This document shows, piece by piece, positions 53,927 through 63,017 of a stretch of DNA of 64,000 bases. A model generated the notes under the pieces. It worked only from the letters and a program-made list of their open reading frames with translations. It was not told where the DNA came from and ran no database searches. Both the position numbers and the translations under genes were made by a program. The DNA comes from Sphingopyxis sp. TUF1 (lineage in GTDB: Bacteria; Pseudomonadota; Alphaproteobacteria; Sphingomonadales; Sphingomonadaceae), in the NCBI RefSeq assembly GCF_036687315.1, contig NZ_CP144683.1:3232001-3296000 (forward strand), written 5' to 3'. Each line of letters begins with the position of its first letter. Within the stretch, counting starts at the first letter, position 1.

Positions 53927-54857
53927 GGGCGGTGGCCTGATCGCAGGAGCAGCGCTGATATTGTCGGGGTGCGGCGGCGCCGATGGCGCGCGGAGCGCCG
54001 GAGCCGTGACCGATCCGACCGTCGCATCGCCCGGGGTTGCCGATGTCCCGGTGATCGTTGGGGAGCCGTACAGGATTGGCGACGTCACCTACACGCCCGC
54101 TGACGTGATGGATTATGACGATGTCGGCTATGCCGGTTGGTATGGCGATGATCTTAGCGGACAAACGACGGCCAATGGCGAGATTTTCGATCCGGCGCGG
54201 ATCAGTGCTGCGCACAAGACGCTGCCGCTGCCGAGCTATGTCGAGGTTACCGCACTCGACACCGGACGAACGATACTGGTCCGCGTCAATGATCGCGGGC
54301 CAATGACGAATGACCAACTGATCGCCCTGTCGCCCGCCGCCGCCGCACAGCTGGGACTGGCCCAAGGGATGACCCCGGTTCGCGTGCGTCGCACCAATCC
54401 GCCCGCCGCCGAACGCGCGCAGCTTCGTTCAGGCAAAGCGGTTCCGGAGCGTCTTGCGACCCCGGCATCGCTGCTGGCGATCCTTCGCACCCGGGCGAAA
54501 GCGTTGCCGGCTCCGAAACTCGCGAGCGAACCGGCGCCGCCGGTCGCGTCGGCGACGGCGAAGCCGGGCGACGATCGCATGACAGTTCGGGGCAATGTCG
54601 AGCCAACGGCAGCGAAACCCGCCACCGCAGCGACGCCCACTGCGGCTGCCGGTCAATATGTCGTGCAAGTCGGCGCGTTCAGCACCGAAGCGCGCGCCAA
54701 TGCTGCGGCAAAGGCGGTCGGCGGCTATGTGTCCAAGGCGACCAATCTCTGGCGCGTACGCATTGGTCCTTTTGCCGACGCGGCTGCAGCACAGGGGGCG
54801 CTGGCCAAGGCCAGGTCCAGCGGCTTCCGCGACGCGGTGGTTCAGCGCGACCGCTGA
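53910..54857 (+). CDS. rlpA: Septal ring lytic transglycosylase RlpA (lipoprotein)
   Basis: 315 residues starting at MKSIVRGGG, 17 bases inside the mltB-like gene. A lipobox (ILSGC) makes it a lipoprotein. The double-psi beta-barrel domain has GWYGDDLSGQTTANGE and the catalytic-region Asp in RVNDRGP. After a long Ala/Pro linker, a C-terminal SPOR domain (YVVQVGAFST, LWRVRIGPF) binds denuded glycan at the septum. The function is cleaving denuded strands during division. Confidence 0.95.
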   Translation: MKSIVRGGGLIAGAALILSGCGGADGARSAGAVTDPTVASPGVADVPVIVGEPYRIGDVTYTPADVMDYDDVGYAGWYGDDLSGQTTANGEIFDPARISAAHKTLPLPSYVEVTALDTGRTILVRVNDRGPMTNDQLIALSPAAAAQLGLAQGMTPVRVRRTNPPAAERAQLRSGKAVPERLATPASLLAILRTRAKALPAPKLASEPAPPVASATAKPGDDRMTVRGNVEPTAAKPATAATPTAAAGQYVVQVGAFSTEARANAAAKAVGGYVSKATNLWRVRIGPFADAAAAQGALAKARSSGFRDAVVQRDR

Positions 54858-54859
54858 TC

Positions 54860-55849
54860 ATGAGGGTTGGGGGCAAGTCGACTCGGCTCAATAGAAGCGC
54901 CGCCGCCGCGCTTGCGTTGCTCGCCGCGAATGCAGCGTTTGTTTCTGTCACCTGGGCCAAGGACGTTCAGACGGCGAAGCCTGCGCCTGCAACGGCCGCG
55001 CCCTATTCGACGCAAGCGCCCATCGTGATGCTTAAGGATATGGACTCGGGTGCGATCCTCTTTTCGCGCGGTGCGGACAAACGCTTCGCGCCGGCCTCGA
55101 TGGCGAAGGTGATGACCGCCTATGTCATGCTCGACCTTATCAAGAAGGGCAAATTGACGCGCGAAACCAAATTCAGCGTCGGCGAAGCTACGTGGAAAAA
55201 ATGGAACAGCGGCACCGGCGGATCGACCATGTTTCTCAGCCCGAACGAAAAGGTGTCGGTCGACGATCTTCTGAAGGGATTGATAACGGTCTCAGGAAAC
55301 GATGCCGCCGCCGTGCTGGCCGTGGGTGTCGACGGAAGCGAAGATGCTTTTGTCAGTCGAATGAATGTGGTGGCCGCCAATATTGGTATGACTTCAAGCC
55401 GGTTCGGGACGCCCAATGGTTGGCCCGACGGCGGCATCACCAAGGTCAGTGCCGCGGATCTGATTACGCTTGCCGACAGGTTGATCCGTGACCATCCGGA
55501 CGGTTACGCGCGCTATTTCTCTATCCCGAAACTGCAGCACGGCATCTCGCCCGACGGCCAGCCGATCGTCCAGGCGAACCGCAACCCGATCCTAGGACGA
55601 TTCGACGGTGCCGACGGCCTGAAGACGGGGCACACGCGCGAGGCGGGTTATTGCTTCCTGGGATCGGCCGAGCGCAATGGCCGCCGCCTGATCATGGTGG
55701 TCGCCGGTCTACCGAGCGCGAAGGCGCGGCGCGACGAGGCGCAAAGGCTGATGGACTGGGGTTTTGCCGCGCGGGCGAACGCGGCGCCGGGTCATGCCCG
55801 GCACGAAGGTGGCTCGGCGAGCAGGGCCGCGGGCGCGACGCATAGATGA
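54860..55849 (+). CDS. dacC: D-alanyl-D-alanine carboxypeptidase (PBP5/6-like, short)
   Basis: 329 residues, starting 2 bases after the rlpA stop. Signal-like N-terminus, then the serine peptidase S11 motifs: SMAK (nucleophile Ser), SGN in VSGNDAA and KTG in LKTGHTREAG. It removes the terminal D-Ala of peptidoglycan stems. It ends soon after the catalytic domain: the C-terminal PBP5 beta-domain and amphipathic anchor are absent, so it is probably soluble. The symbol is by family only. Confidence 0.88.
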   Translation: MRVGGKSTRLNRSAAAALALLAANAAFVSVTWAKDVQTAKPAPATAAPYSTQAPIVMLKDMDSGAILFSRGADKRFAPASMAKVMTAYVMLDLIKKGKLTRETKFSVGEATWKKWNSGTGGSTMFLSPNEKVSVDDLLKGLITVSGNDAAAVLAVGVDGSEDAFVSRMNVVAANIGMTSSRFGTPNGWPDGGITKVSAADLITLADRLIRDHPDGYARYFSIPKLQHGISPDGQPIVQANRNPILGRFDGADGLKTGHTREAGYCFLGSAERNGRRLIMVVAGLPSAKARRDEAQRLMDWGFAARANAAPGHARHEGGSASRAAGATHR

Positions 55850-55924
55850 CAAAGCCCGCCGGGGGGGGTACCGCCGGCCAATGCAGCGACCGCAACGCTT
55901 CCTGACTCATTCCGGGCCGACGCC

Positions 55925-56548
55925 ATGACCCATGGACGTTTCATCACGCTCGAGGGCGGCGAGGGCGTCGGCAAATCGACGCAGATCCGCGCGCTGGCGG
56001 AGGCGCTCACCGCGCGATCGATCGACGTGGTGACGACGCGCGAGCCGGGTGGCAGCGCGGGCGCCGAGGCGATCCGTGCGCTGTTGATGGAAGGAAGCGA
56101 TGACCGCTGGGATGCACGCAGCGAGGCATTGCTGTTCGCCGCGGCGCGCGCCGACCATGTCGCGTGCACCATCCGCCCGGCGCTCGCCCGCAGTGCATGG
56201 GTATTGTGCGACCGGTTCGTCGATTCGAGTCGCGCTTATCAGGGCGGCGGCGGCGGCATCACCGACGCCGACATTCTGGCGCTTCATCGTTTCGGCTCGG
56301 AGGGCTTGCTCCCCGACCGCACTTTCCTTCTGACCGTCAGCGCCGACGAAGCGGTGCGTCGGCTGACGGCGCGCGGCGGCAGCGACCGCATGGGGAACAA
56401 GCCCGCCGACTATCAGGCCCGCCTCGCCGCGCGGTTCGTGGAAATGGCCGCGGCCGAACCGGCGCGCTGGCGGGTTATCGACGCCGACGCGCCCGCGGCT
56501 GACGTCACCGCCGCCATCCTTGCCGAGCTTTCCGAATGGCTCCCATGA
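55925..56548 (+). CDS. tmk: Thymidylate kinase
   Basis: 207 residues. P-loop LEGGEGVGKST (residues about 9-19), the TREPGG substrate loop, and CDRFVDSSRAYQGGGGG. It phosphorylates dTMP to dTDP. Its TGA overlaps the ATG of holB (ATGA), a common pairing. A GC-rich spacer of 75 bases separates it from the carboxypeptidase gene. Confidence 0.96.
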   Translation: MTHGRFITLEGGEGVGKSTQIRALAEALTARSIDVVTTREPGGSAGAEAIRALLMEGSDDRWDARSEALLFAAARADHVACTIRPALARSAWVLCDRFVDSSRAYQGGGGGITDADILALHRFGSEGLLPDRTFLLTVSADEAVRRLTARGGSDRMGNKPADYQARLAARFVEMAAAEPARWRVIDADAPAADVTAAILAELSEWLP

Positions 56549-57525
56549 TCGGGCATCAGGATGCCGAAAAGGCGTTTCTGGAAGCGTGGCAAAGCGGCCG
56601 TCTGCACCATGCCTGGCTGCTCGCGGGGCCGCAGGGGATGGGGAAGGGGGGCTTTGCCGCGCGCGTGGCGCGTTTTCTTGTGACCCATGGGCCGGTCGGC
56701 GAAGGGGCGGCGGATGCGCTCGACGATCGCGGCGACGATGCGGCTGCGCGTCTGGTCGATGCCGGCAATCACCCCGAGATTATCCGGCTGACGCGCCAGC
56801 CAAAGGACAAGAGCAAGGATCTCGCGCGTAACATCACGATCGACCAGGTGCGCCAGACGATCCGCCGCCTGCACCTGTCGCTGTCGCTCGGCGATTGGCG
56901 CGTGATCGTCGTCGATGCAGTCGATGATCTGGAAAATGACGGCGCCAATGCGTTGCTGAAGACGCTCGAGGAACCGCCGGCGAAAACACTGTTCCTGCTT
57001 GTCAGTCATTCGCCGGGGCGCCTGTTGCCGACGATCCGGTCACGCTGTCGAATCCTTCGTTTTCAACCGGTTGAGTGTGATGCCATGCTGCCGTGGCTGC
57101 ACGGCCTGCGTCCGATGCTCGATATGACCGAGGTGCGCGCTATCGTCGCCGCGTCGGGCGGTGTGCCCGGCAAGGCGCTCGCGCTGATCGACAGCGATGT
57201 TGCGGCGATGGAGAAGAAACTGCTCGCAATTGCCGCCTCGGGCGATCCTGAAAACCGGCTGCGCGAGGCGCTTGCACGCGAGGTCGGAGGCACGAGCAAT
57301 CGCGCGCGGCTCGAACTGGTGATCGACATTGTGCCCGGGCTGCTCGCAGCGATCGCCCGTGAACGTCCGGTCGCGGAGATCGCACCGGTACTTGCACAGT
57401 GGGACCGCGTGCAGCGCACGGTGCGCGATGCGATCCGCGGTTCGTACGACGGAACAATGGTCGGCTTTGAGATCGGGAACTGCCTCGCCGAACTTGCGCC
57501 AAGACCGGCTTCTTCAGCACGCTGA
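56545..57525 (+). CDS. holB: DNA polymerase III delta' subunit
   Basis: 326 residues of the clamp-loader AAA+ family. HHAWLLAGPQGMGKGG is the first strand and a modified P-loop; NALLKTLEEPPAKTLFLLVS and RLLPTIRSRCRILRF with the SRC motif are diagnostic. The zinc-binding cysteines common in delta' are not obvious. Start chosen at MIGHQDAEK, overlapping tmk; an ATG 9 bases earlier is possible. Confidence 0.94.
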   Translation: MIGHQDAEKAFLEAWQSGRLHHAWLLAGPQGMGKGGFAARVARFLVTHGPVGEGAADALDDRGDDAAARLVDAGNHPEIIRLTRQPKDKSKDLARNITIDQVRQTIRRLHLSLSLGDWRVIVVDAVDDLENDGANALLKTLEEPPAKTLFLLVSHSPGRLLPTIRSRCRILRFQPVECDAMLPWLHGLRPMLDMTEVRAIVAASGGVPGKALALIDSDVAAMEKKLLAIAASGDPENRLREALAREVGGTSNRARLELVIDIVPGLLAAIARERPVAEIAPVLAQWDRVQRTVRDAIRGSYDGTMVGFEIGNCLAELAPRPASSAR

Positions 57526-57563
57526 CGCTTTCCCTCGCACGCGCCAGCGGCTAAGGCGCGCGC

Positions 57564-59147
57564 ATGTCCGAACACAGCACCCCCTTCTATATCACCACAG
57601 CGATCAGTTATCCTAATGGCCGCCCGCATATCGGCCACGCCTATGAAGCGATCGCTACCGACGTCATGGCACGGTTCCAGCGCGCGCGTGGGCGCGAGGT
57701 GCGGCTGGTTACAGGCACCGACGAACATGGGCTGAAGATGTTTCAGACCGCGCGCGATCAGGGGCGCGAGACGATCGATCTGGCAAATGAAATGTCGGGA
57801 TATTTCCGTGAGATGTATGCCAGGCTGAATATCAGCTACGATGTCTTCATGCGCACATCGGACGCTGCGCATCATGCCGCTTCGCAGACGATCTGGAAAG
57901 CAATGGAGGCCAATGGCGACCTCTATCTCGACCGCTATGAGGGCTGGTATTCGGTTCGCGACGAAGCCTTTTACGACGAGAGCGAGTTGACCGACGGGGA
58001 AGGGGGCATCCGCCTTTCGCCGCAGGGCACGCCCGTCGAGTGGACCGTCGAGGAAAGCTGGTTTTTCCGCCTGTCGAATTATCAGGACCGTCTGCTCGCG
58101 CTCTACAAAGACAATCCCGATTTCATCCGCCCCGAAAGCCGCCGCAACGAAGTGCTGCGCTTCGTTGAGGGCGGGCTCAAGGATTTGAGCGTTTCGCGGA
58201 CCAGTTTTGATTGGGGTGTTCCGGTGCCGGGGTCGCCGGGGCATGTGATGTATGTCTGGGTCGACGCGCTGACCACCTATTTGTCAGGGCTTGGTTATCC
58301 CGATCTGGCGAGCGATTTCGGCAAATTCTGGCCGGCGAACATCCACATGATCGGCAAGGATATTGTTCGTTTTCATGCGGTTTATTGGCCAGCCTTCCTG
58401 ATGAGTGCCGGTCTGCCGCTGCCCAAACAGGTGTTCGGCCACGGCTTTCTGCTCAACCGCGGCGAAAAAATGTCGAAGTCGCTGGGCAATGTCGTCGACC
58501 CGATGGCGCTTGCAGAGCGCTTTGGCGTCGATGCGCTGCGCTATTATCTGCTCCGCGAAGTCAGCTTTGGGCAGGATGGGAGCTATTCGGCCGAAGCGAT
58601 CGTCCGCACCGCCAACGCCGACCTCGCCAACAGTTTCGGCAATCTGGCGCAGCGCAGTTTATCGATGATTTTCAAGAATTTGGGGGGAGAACTGTCGAGC
58701 GATTATTTGCCGGCAGACGATGACGCCGCGCTGCTCTCGACCGTCCATGAGGTTGCGGCGACGACCCTCCCACGCGCTTTCGAGGATCTGGCCTTTTCGG
58801 TCGGGATCGAGGATTGGCTGCGCGCCGTCTTCGCCTGCAACCAATATGTCGATACGCAGGCGCCCTGGGCGCTGCGCAAGAGCGATCCCGAACGGATGCG
58901 CGCGGTCCTGATGACGCTTTTCCAGGCTGTGCGCACACTCGCGATCGCGATCCGCCCTGTCGTGCCGACCGCGGCCGACGCGCTGCTCGATCAAATGGGC
59001 ATAGCACCCGATGCGCGCGACTTTGCGGCGCTTGCCGATGCCGACTGGTTTGCGAAGCTCGCCGCGAGCGGCTTCACCGTCGGACAGCCTGTACCGATTT
59101 TCCCGCGCCTCGACCTGCCCGAAGACGAGGGGGAAGGGGAGGCGTAA
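57564..59147 (+). CDS. metG: Methionyl-tRNA synthetase
   Basis: 527-residue class I synthetase. The HIGH motif is H22-H25 in PHIGHAYEA and KMSKS is residues 302-306. This is the short form without the C-terminal tRNA-binding extension, and the zinc knuckle region is reduced. The stop overlaps the next ATG by one base (taATG), so tatD is coupled to it. Confidence 0.96.
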   Translation: MSEHSTPFYITTAISYPNGRPHIGHAYEAIATDVMARFQRARGREVRLVTGTDEHGLKMFQTARDQGRETIDLANEMSGYFREMYARLNISYDVFMRTSDAAHHAASQTIWKAMEANGDLYLDRYEGWYSVRDEAFYDESELTDGEGGIRLSPQGTPVEWTVEESWFFRLSNYQDRLLALYKDNPDFIRPESRRNEVLRFVEGGLKDLSVSRTSFDWGVPVPGSPGHVMYVWVDALTTYLSGLGYPDLASDFGKFWPANIHMIGKDIVRFHAVYWPAFLMSAGLPLPKQVFGHGFLLNRGEKMSKSLGNVVDPMALAERFGVDALRYYLLREVSFGQDGSYSAEAIVRTANADLANSFGNLAQRSLSMIFKNLGGELSSDYLPADDDAALLSTVHEVAATTLPRAFEDLAFSVGIEDWLRAVFACNQYVDTQAPWALRKSDPERMRAVLMTLFQAVRTLAIAIRPVVPTAADALLDQMGIAPDARDFAALADADWFAKLAASGFTVGQPVPIFPRLDLPEDEGEGEA

Positions 59148-59923
59148 TGCTCGTCGATTCGCACTGCCACCTCAATTACAAGGGGCTCGCCGAGCAGCAG
59201 GGCGACGTGCTGGCGCGCGCGCGCGCAAGGGGCGTGACCGCGATGCTAAACATCGCGACGCGCGAGAGCGAGTGGGACGATGTGCTCGCCGCCGCCGAGG
59301 CGAACGAGGATGTGTGGGCGAGTGTCGGCATCCATCCGCACGACGCCGACCAGCATCCCGACGTCGATACGGCCAAGCTGATCCAGCGCGCCGCGCATCC
59401 GCGGGTGATCGGTATCGGCGAGACCGGGCTCGACTATTATTATGACAAAAGCGATCGCATGCGGCAGCAGGACAGCTTCCGCCGCCATATCCACGCATCG
59501 CAAGCGACCGGCCTGCCCATCATCGTCCACACGCGCGATGCCGAAGCCGACACGCTGGCGTTGCTTGGTGAAGAGATGGGGAGGGCCCGCTTCCCCGGCG
59601 TGATCCACTGCTTCACCGCCAGCGACGGCTTTGCTCGCAAGGCACTCGATCTAGGTCTCTATATTTCGATCTCGGGCATCGTGACGTTCAAAAATGCCGC
59701 CGATCTGCAGGCGACGGCCAAATGGCTGCCGCTGGACCGGCTGCTGATCGAAACCGACTCCCCCTTCCTCGCGCCGGTCCCGCATCGCGGCAAGACCGGG
59801 GAGCCGGCGTTCGTTGCCGATACGCTGGCGTTCCTCGCCGACCTTCGCGACGAGCCAGCCGAGACCTTGGCCGCCGCGACAAGTGCCAATTTCTATTCGC
59901 TTTTCAACAAGGCGACGGCATGA
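59147..59923 (+). CDS. tatD: TatD-family deoxyribonuclease/metal hydrolase
   Basis: 258 residues. Metal ligands H6 and H8 in VDSHCHLN, the Glu of GIGETGLDYYYD, IVHTRDAE, HCFTAS and ETDSPFLAPVPHRG complete the TatD site. These enzymes have 3'-5' DNase or other phosphodiesterase activity. It follows metG in many bacteria, as here, and starts inside its stop codon. Confidence 0.94.
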   Translation: MLVDSHCHLNYKGLAEQQGDVLARARARGVTAMLNIATRESEWDDVLAAAEANEDVWASVGIHPHDADQHPDVDTAKLIQRAAHPRVIGIGETGLDYYYDKSDRMRQQDSFRRHIHASQATGLPIIVHTRDAEADTLALLGEEMGRARFPGVIHCFTASDGFARKALDLGLYISISGIVTFKNAADLQATAKWLPLDRLLIETDSPFLAPVPHRGKTGEPAFVADTLAFLADLRDEPAETLAAATSANFYSLFNKATA

Positions 59924-59936
59924 CGTCACGCGCCGA

Positions 59937-60701
59937 ATGAAAGTCAGAATCCTCGGGTGCGGTACCTCGTCGGGCGTTCCCCGGCTCGGTAACGACTGGG
60001 GCCAGTGCGACCCCGACAATCCGCGCAATCTGCGCAGCCGCGCGTCGATTCTTGTGTCGCTCGGCGGTTTTCGCGTCCTGGTCGACACCAGCCCCGACAT
60101 GCGATTGCAACTGCTCGACGCGCGGGTGGGCGAGGTCGATGCCGTCATCTGGACGCATGAGCACGCCGACCACACGCACGGGCTGGACGATCTGCGTCAG
60201 GTTATGCACCTGCGCGGATCGCCCGTTCCCTGTTACGCCCGCGATCATGTGCTCGACATATTGAAGTGGCGCTTCACCTATGCCTTTGCCGGTAATGCCG
60301 GTTATCCGGCGTCGGTCGATCCGATCGATTTGCTCGATCATCAGTCGATCGGCCCGATCGAGGTGTCGGCGATCGAAATGCCGCACGGACCGATCAAGGC
60401 AAGCGGCCTGATCTTTAGCGACGGTGCGCACAAGATTGCTTATGCAACTGATTTTTCTAGATTCACCGACGAAATGGTCGAATTTTTCCGAGGCGTCGAT
60501 CTGTTCGTGATCGATGCGCTGCGCCGCTATCCGCATCCGACGCATCCGCATCTGGCCATGACGCTGGAAGGACTGGCAAAGGTGGGCCATCCGCGCGCGA
60601 TTATTACGCATATGGACAATACGATGGACTATGCCGATCTCGCCGCCGAATTGCCGAGCGGCGTCGAACCCGGTTATGACGGGTTGGAGGTGCAGTTATG
60701 A
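59937..60701 (+). CDS. MBL-fold metallo-hydrolase (PhnP-like)
   Basis: 254 residues. The metal box is THEHADHTHG (H74, H76, D78, H79), preceded by ILGCGTSSGVPRLG, and YATDFSRF and ITHMDNTMDY supply later ligands. This subgroup includes PhnP, a cyclic phosphodiesterase. It commonly follows tatD in alphaproteobacteria. Start at MKVRILGCGT; the longer frame upstream overlaps tatD. The TGA overlaps the ATG of the small membrane protein. Confidence 0.9.
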   Translation: MKVRILGCGTSSGVPRLGNDWGQCDPDNPRNLRSRASILVSLGGFRVLVDTSPDMRLQLLDARVGEVDAVIWTHEHADHTHGLDDLRQVMHLRGSPVPCYARDHVLDILKWRFTYAFAGNAGYPASVDPIDLLDHQSIGPIEVSAIEMPHGPIKASGLIFSDGAHKIAYATDFSRFTDEMVEFFRGVDLFVIDALRRYPHPTHPHLAMTLEGLAKVGHPRAIITHMDNTMDYADLAAELPSGVEPGYDGLEVQL

Positions 60702-60874
60702 ATGGCGACACGGCGGTCCAGCTGCTTTGGTTTGTCGGCGCGTTTACGCTGGTGCTGAGTTCGCTTCTGGCGCGGCGGCTCCCGATGGCCGACTGGCTGA
60801 AGATGGCGCTCGCGTGGGTGGCCATTTTCGGGCTGGTGTTTTTGGTGATCCGAACCTGGCAGGCGGTTACCTAG
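60698..60874 (+). CDS. Small two-helix membrane protein (58 residues)
   Basis: ATG 60698 overlaps the MBL stop (ATGA) and GGTTGGAGG lies 8 or more bases upstream. It encodes 58 residues: MNGDTAVQLLWFVGAFTLVL, then SSLLARRLPMADWLKMALAW, then a second hydrophobic helix and a short tail. It resembles the N-terminal anchor segment of the retropepsin-like aspartic proteases common in alphaproteobacteria, so it may be a shortened relative or a separate small protein; that is my impression. The coupling and membrane character argue for a real gene. Confidence 0.7.
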   Translation: MNGDTAVQLLWFVGAFTLVLSSLLARRLPMADWLKMALAWVAIFGLVFLVIRTWQAVT

Positions 60875-60893
60875 CCTCATCTGTAAATTTAAC

Positions 60894-60907
60894 ATAATAT
60901 ATATTAT
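60894..60907. promoter_or_regulatory. AT-only 14-base palindrome upstream of mazG
   Basis: ATAATATATATTAT is perfectly palindromic and lies in a 30-base AT-rich island, 10 bases before the mazG ATG, in otherwise GC-rich DNA. It may be a -10 region or a regulator site. The short distance makes it part of the leader if transcription starts upstream. Confidence 0.4.
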
Positions 60908-60917
60908 CGGATAAACA

Positions 60918-61691
60918 ATGGCCGAGACCACCACCCAATCCCCCATCGATCGTCTGCTCGCGGTGATGCGGCGGCTTCGCGATCCGAACGGCGGCTGCGA
61001 ATGGGATCTCGCGCAGAGCTTTGCGACGATCGTGCCTTACACGATCGAGGAAGCCTATGAAGTCGCCGACGCCATTGCCGGCGGCGATCCCGCGGCGATT
61101 TGCGACGAGCTTGGCGATTTGCTGCTTCAGGTCGTCTTTCACGCCCAGATCGCAGCCGACGACGGCCTGTTCGGCTTTGACGATGTCGCCAACGCGATCA
61201 GCGCCAAGATGGAACGGCGCCATCCGCATATCTTCGGCAGCACCACGACCGATGACGTGCGCCGCCAATGGGAAGCGATCAAGGCCGACGAACGATCCGA
61301 AAATGGCCCGCAAGGTGCGCTGGCGGGCGTTGCGCTTTCGCTGCCGGCATTGCTTCGCGCGCAGAAGCTCCAGGGTCGCGCCGCGCGCATCGGGTTCGAC
61401 TGGCCCGATACCGAAGGCCCGCGCGACAAGATCATCGAGGAGCTGGCCGAGGTTGCCGAAGCAACCGACGACGCCGAACGTCATGAGGAGATCGGCGATC
61501 TGCTGTTTGCCGTCGTCAACTATGCCCGCAAGCTGGGCGTCGATGCCGAAAGCGCGTTGCGCGATGCAAATCTGAAATTCGCGCGGCGGTTTTCGGCGAT
61601 GGAAGACTACGCAGGCGGCAATCTGGCTGGCTTGCCACTCGAAGCGCAAGAAGCGCATTGGCAGGCGGTCAAGGCGTCGGAAGGTCGCTAG
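60918..61691 (+). CDS. mazG: Nucleoside triphosphate pyrophosphohydrolase MazG
   Basis: 257 residues. Two MazG repeats: the first has CEWDLAQSFATIVPYTIEEA followed by an EDLLLQ-like ELGDLLLQVVFHA, and the second has KIIEELAEVAEA with EEIGDLLFAVVNYAR. It hydrolyses NTPs to NMP and PPi, which lowers aberrant nucleotides and can moderate (p)ppGpp. It converges on hflX with a 23-base overlap of coding ends. Confidence 0.94.
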   Translation: MAETTTQSPIDRLLAVMRRLRDPNGGCEWDLAQSFATIVPYTIEEAYEVADAIAGGDPAAICDELGDLLLQVVFHAQIAADDGLFGFDDVANAISAKMERRHPHIFGSTTTDDVRRQWEAIKADERSENGPQGALAGVALSLPALLRAQKLQGRAARIGFDWPDTEGPRDKIIEELAEVAEATDDAERHEEIGDLLFAVVNYARKLGVDAESALRDANLKFARRFSAMEDYAGGNLAGLPLEAQEAHWQAVKASEGR

Positions 61692-62967
61692 GCGGCCACA
61701 GCCTTTCAAAACGCGCGCGGTCCGCAGGATCGAGCCGAACCGTCAGCACATGACCCTCGCCATGGGGCTCGTCGGCGAGCACTTCGCCGCGCGCGTGCAG
61801 CCATGCCATCACCTCACCCTGCTCAAAGCCGAGGTAGATACGCTGAACCTGATGCCCCGCGGTCAATTGTGACGCCATGAGCGTGCGGGCCGCCTCTACC
61901 CCCTCGCCCGTGGCCGCGGAAATAATGGCGACGTCTGTACGCCGCGCCGCCATTTCTTCGATTATGGCGCGGCGATCGGCGTCGGCGGTGTCGATCTTGT
62001 TCCAGATTTCGATCTGCGGGATCGCGTTTGCAAGCGCGGTGCCCTCCCCCTCTTCCGGCCCGTTGACGCCGAGCGAGTCGAGGATCGCGCGCACATCGTC
62101 ATATTGCGCTTCGGTGTCAGGATGCACGATGTCGCGGACATGGACGATCAGATCGGCTGTCGTGACCTCCTCGAGCGTGGCGCGGAACGCCGCGACCAAT
62201 TCGGTCGGCAGATCGGACACGAAACCAACGGTGTCCGACAGAATCGCCTTGTCGATCCCTGGCAAGCGGATTTCGCGCATCGTGGGGTCCAGGGTCGCGA
62301 ACAACATATCTTCCGCCATGACGTCACTTCCCGTCAAGCGATTGAAAAATGTTGATTTCCCCGCGTTGGTATAGCCGACGAGCGCGATCACGGGCCACGG
62401 CGCACGTTGACGCTTGGACCGCTGAAGCTGCCGCGTGCGGCGGGCGTCCTCCAGGCTGCGGCGAATTCGCGCCATCCGGTTGCGGATCATTCGCCGGTCA
62501 GCCTCGATCTGCGTTTCACCGGGTCCGCCGAGAAAACCGAAACCGCCGCGCTGGCGTTCGAGGTGCGTCCAGCTGCGGACAAGCCGCCCAGCCTGATAAT
62601 CGAGATGCGCGAGTTCGACTTGCAACCTTCCTTCGGCCGTCGCAGCGCGCTCGCCGAAGATTTCGAGGATCAGGCCCGTGCGATCGATCACCTTCGTTCC
62701 AAAGGCCGTTTCGAGGTTGCGTTGCTGGATCGCAGACAAGGCAGCATCGACAACGACGAGTTGGACGCCCTTGGCTGCAATGTCGGGGGCGATCGCCTCG
62801 ATCTGGCCGACGCCTAAAAGGGTCGCGGCGCGCGTTTGCCGGAGCCGCAGCGTATGCACCGCCACAACATCGAGTCCGATCGCGAGCGCAAGTCCCCTCG
62901 CCTCCTCGGCGCGCGCGTCGAGGTCGCGGGATAGCCGTTGACTATGCCATTCGGGCACGATGATCAT
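61669..62967 (-). CDS. hflX: GTPase HflX
   Basis: 432 residues. N-terminal HflX domain (TRAATLLGVGQIEAIA, QIEADRRMIRNRMARIRRSL) and a GTPase domain with GYTNAGKST, LFATLDPTMR, DTVGFVSDLP and NKID. It binds the 50S subunit and splits stalled ribosomes. Start at MIIVPEWHSQ; no start codon precedes it in frame before the hfq stop. It is downstream of hfq on the same strand, the classical hfq-hflX order. Confidence 0.95.
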   Translation of the reverse strand: MIIVPEWHSQRLSRDLDARAEEARGLALAIGLDVVAVHTLRLRQTRAATLLGVGQIEAIAPDIAAKGVQLVVVDAALSAIQQRNLETAFGTKVIDRTGLILEIFGERAATAEGRLQVELAHLDYQAGRLVRSWTHLERQRGGFGFLGGPGETQIEADRRMIRNRMARIRRSLEDARRTRQLQRSKRQRAPWPVIALVGYTNAGKSTFFNRLTGSDVMAEDMLFATLDPTMREIRLPGIDKAILSDTVGFVSDLPTELVAAFRATLEEVTTADLIVHVRDIVHPDTEAQYDDVRAILDSLGVNGPEEGEGTALANAIPQIEIWNKIDTADADRRAIIEEMAARRTDVAIISAATGEGVEAARTLMASQLTAGHQVQRIYLGFEQGEVMAWLHARGEVLADEPHGEGHVLTVRLDPADRARFERLWPPSDLPTP

Positions 62968-63017
62968 CGCGGGGGCGCCGCGTGTGACTTCGTCTTCGCT
63001 GTCGATGACGTGCTCGA

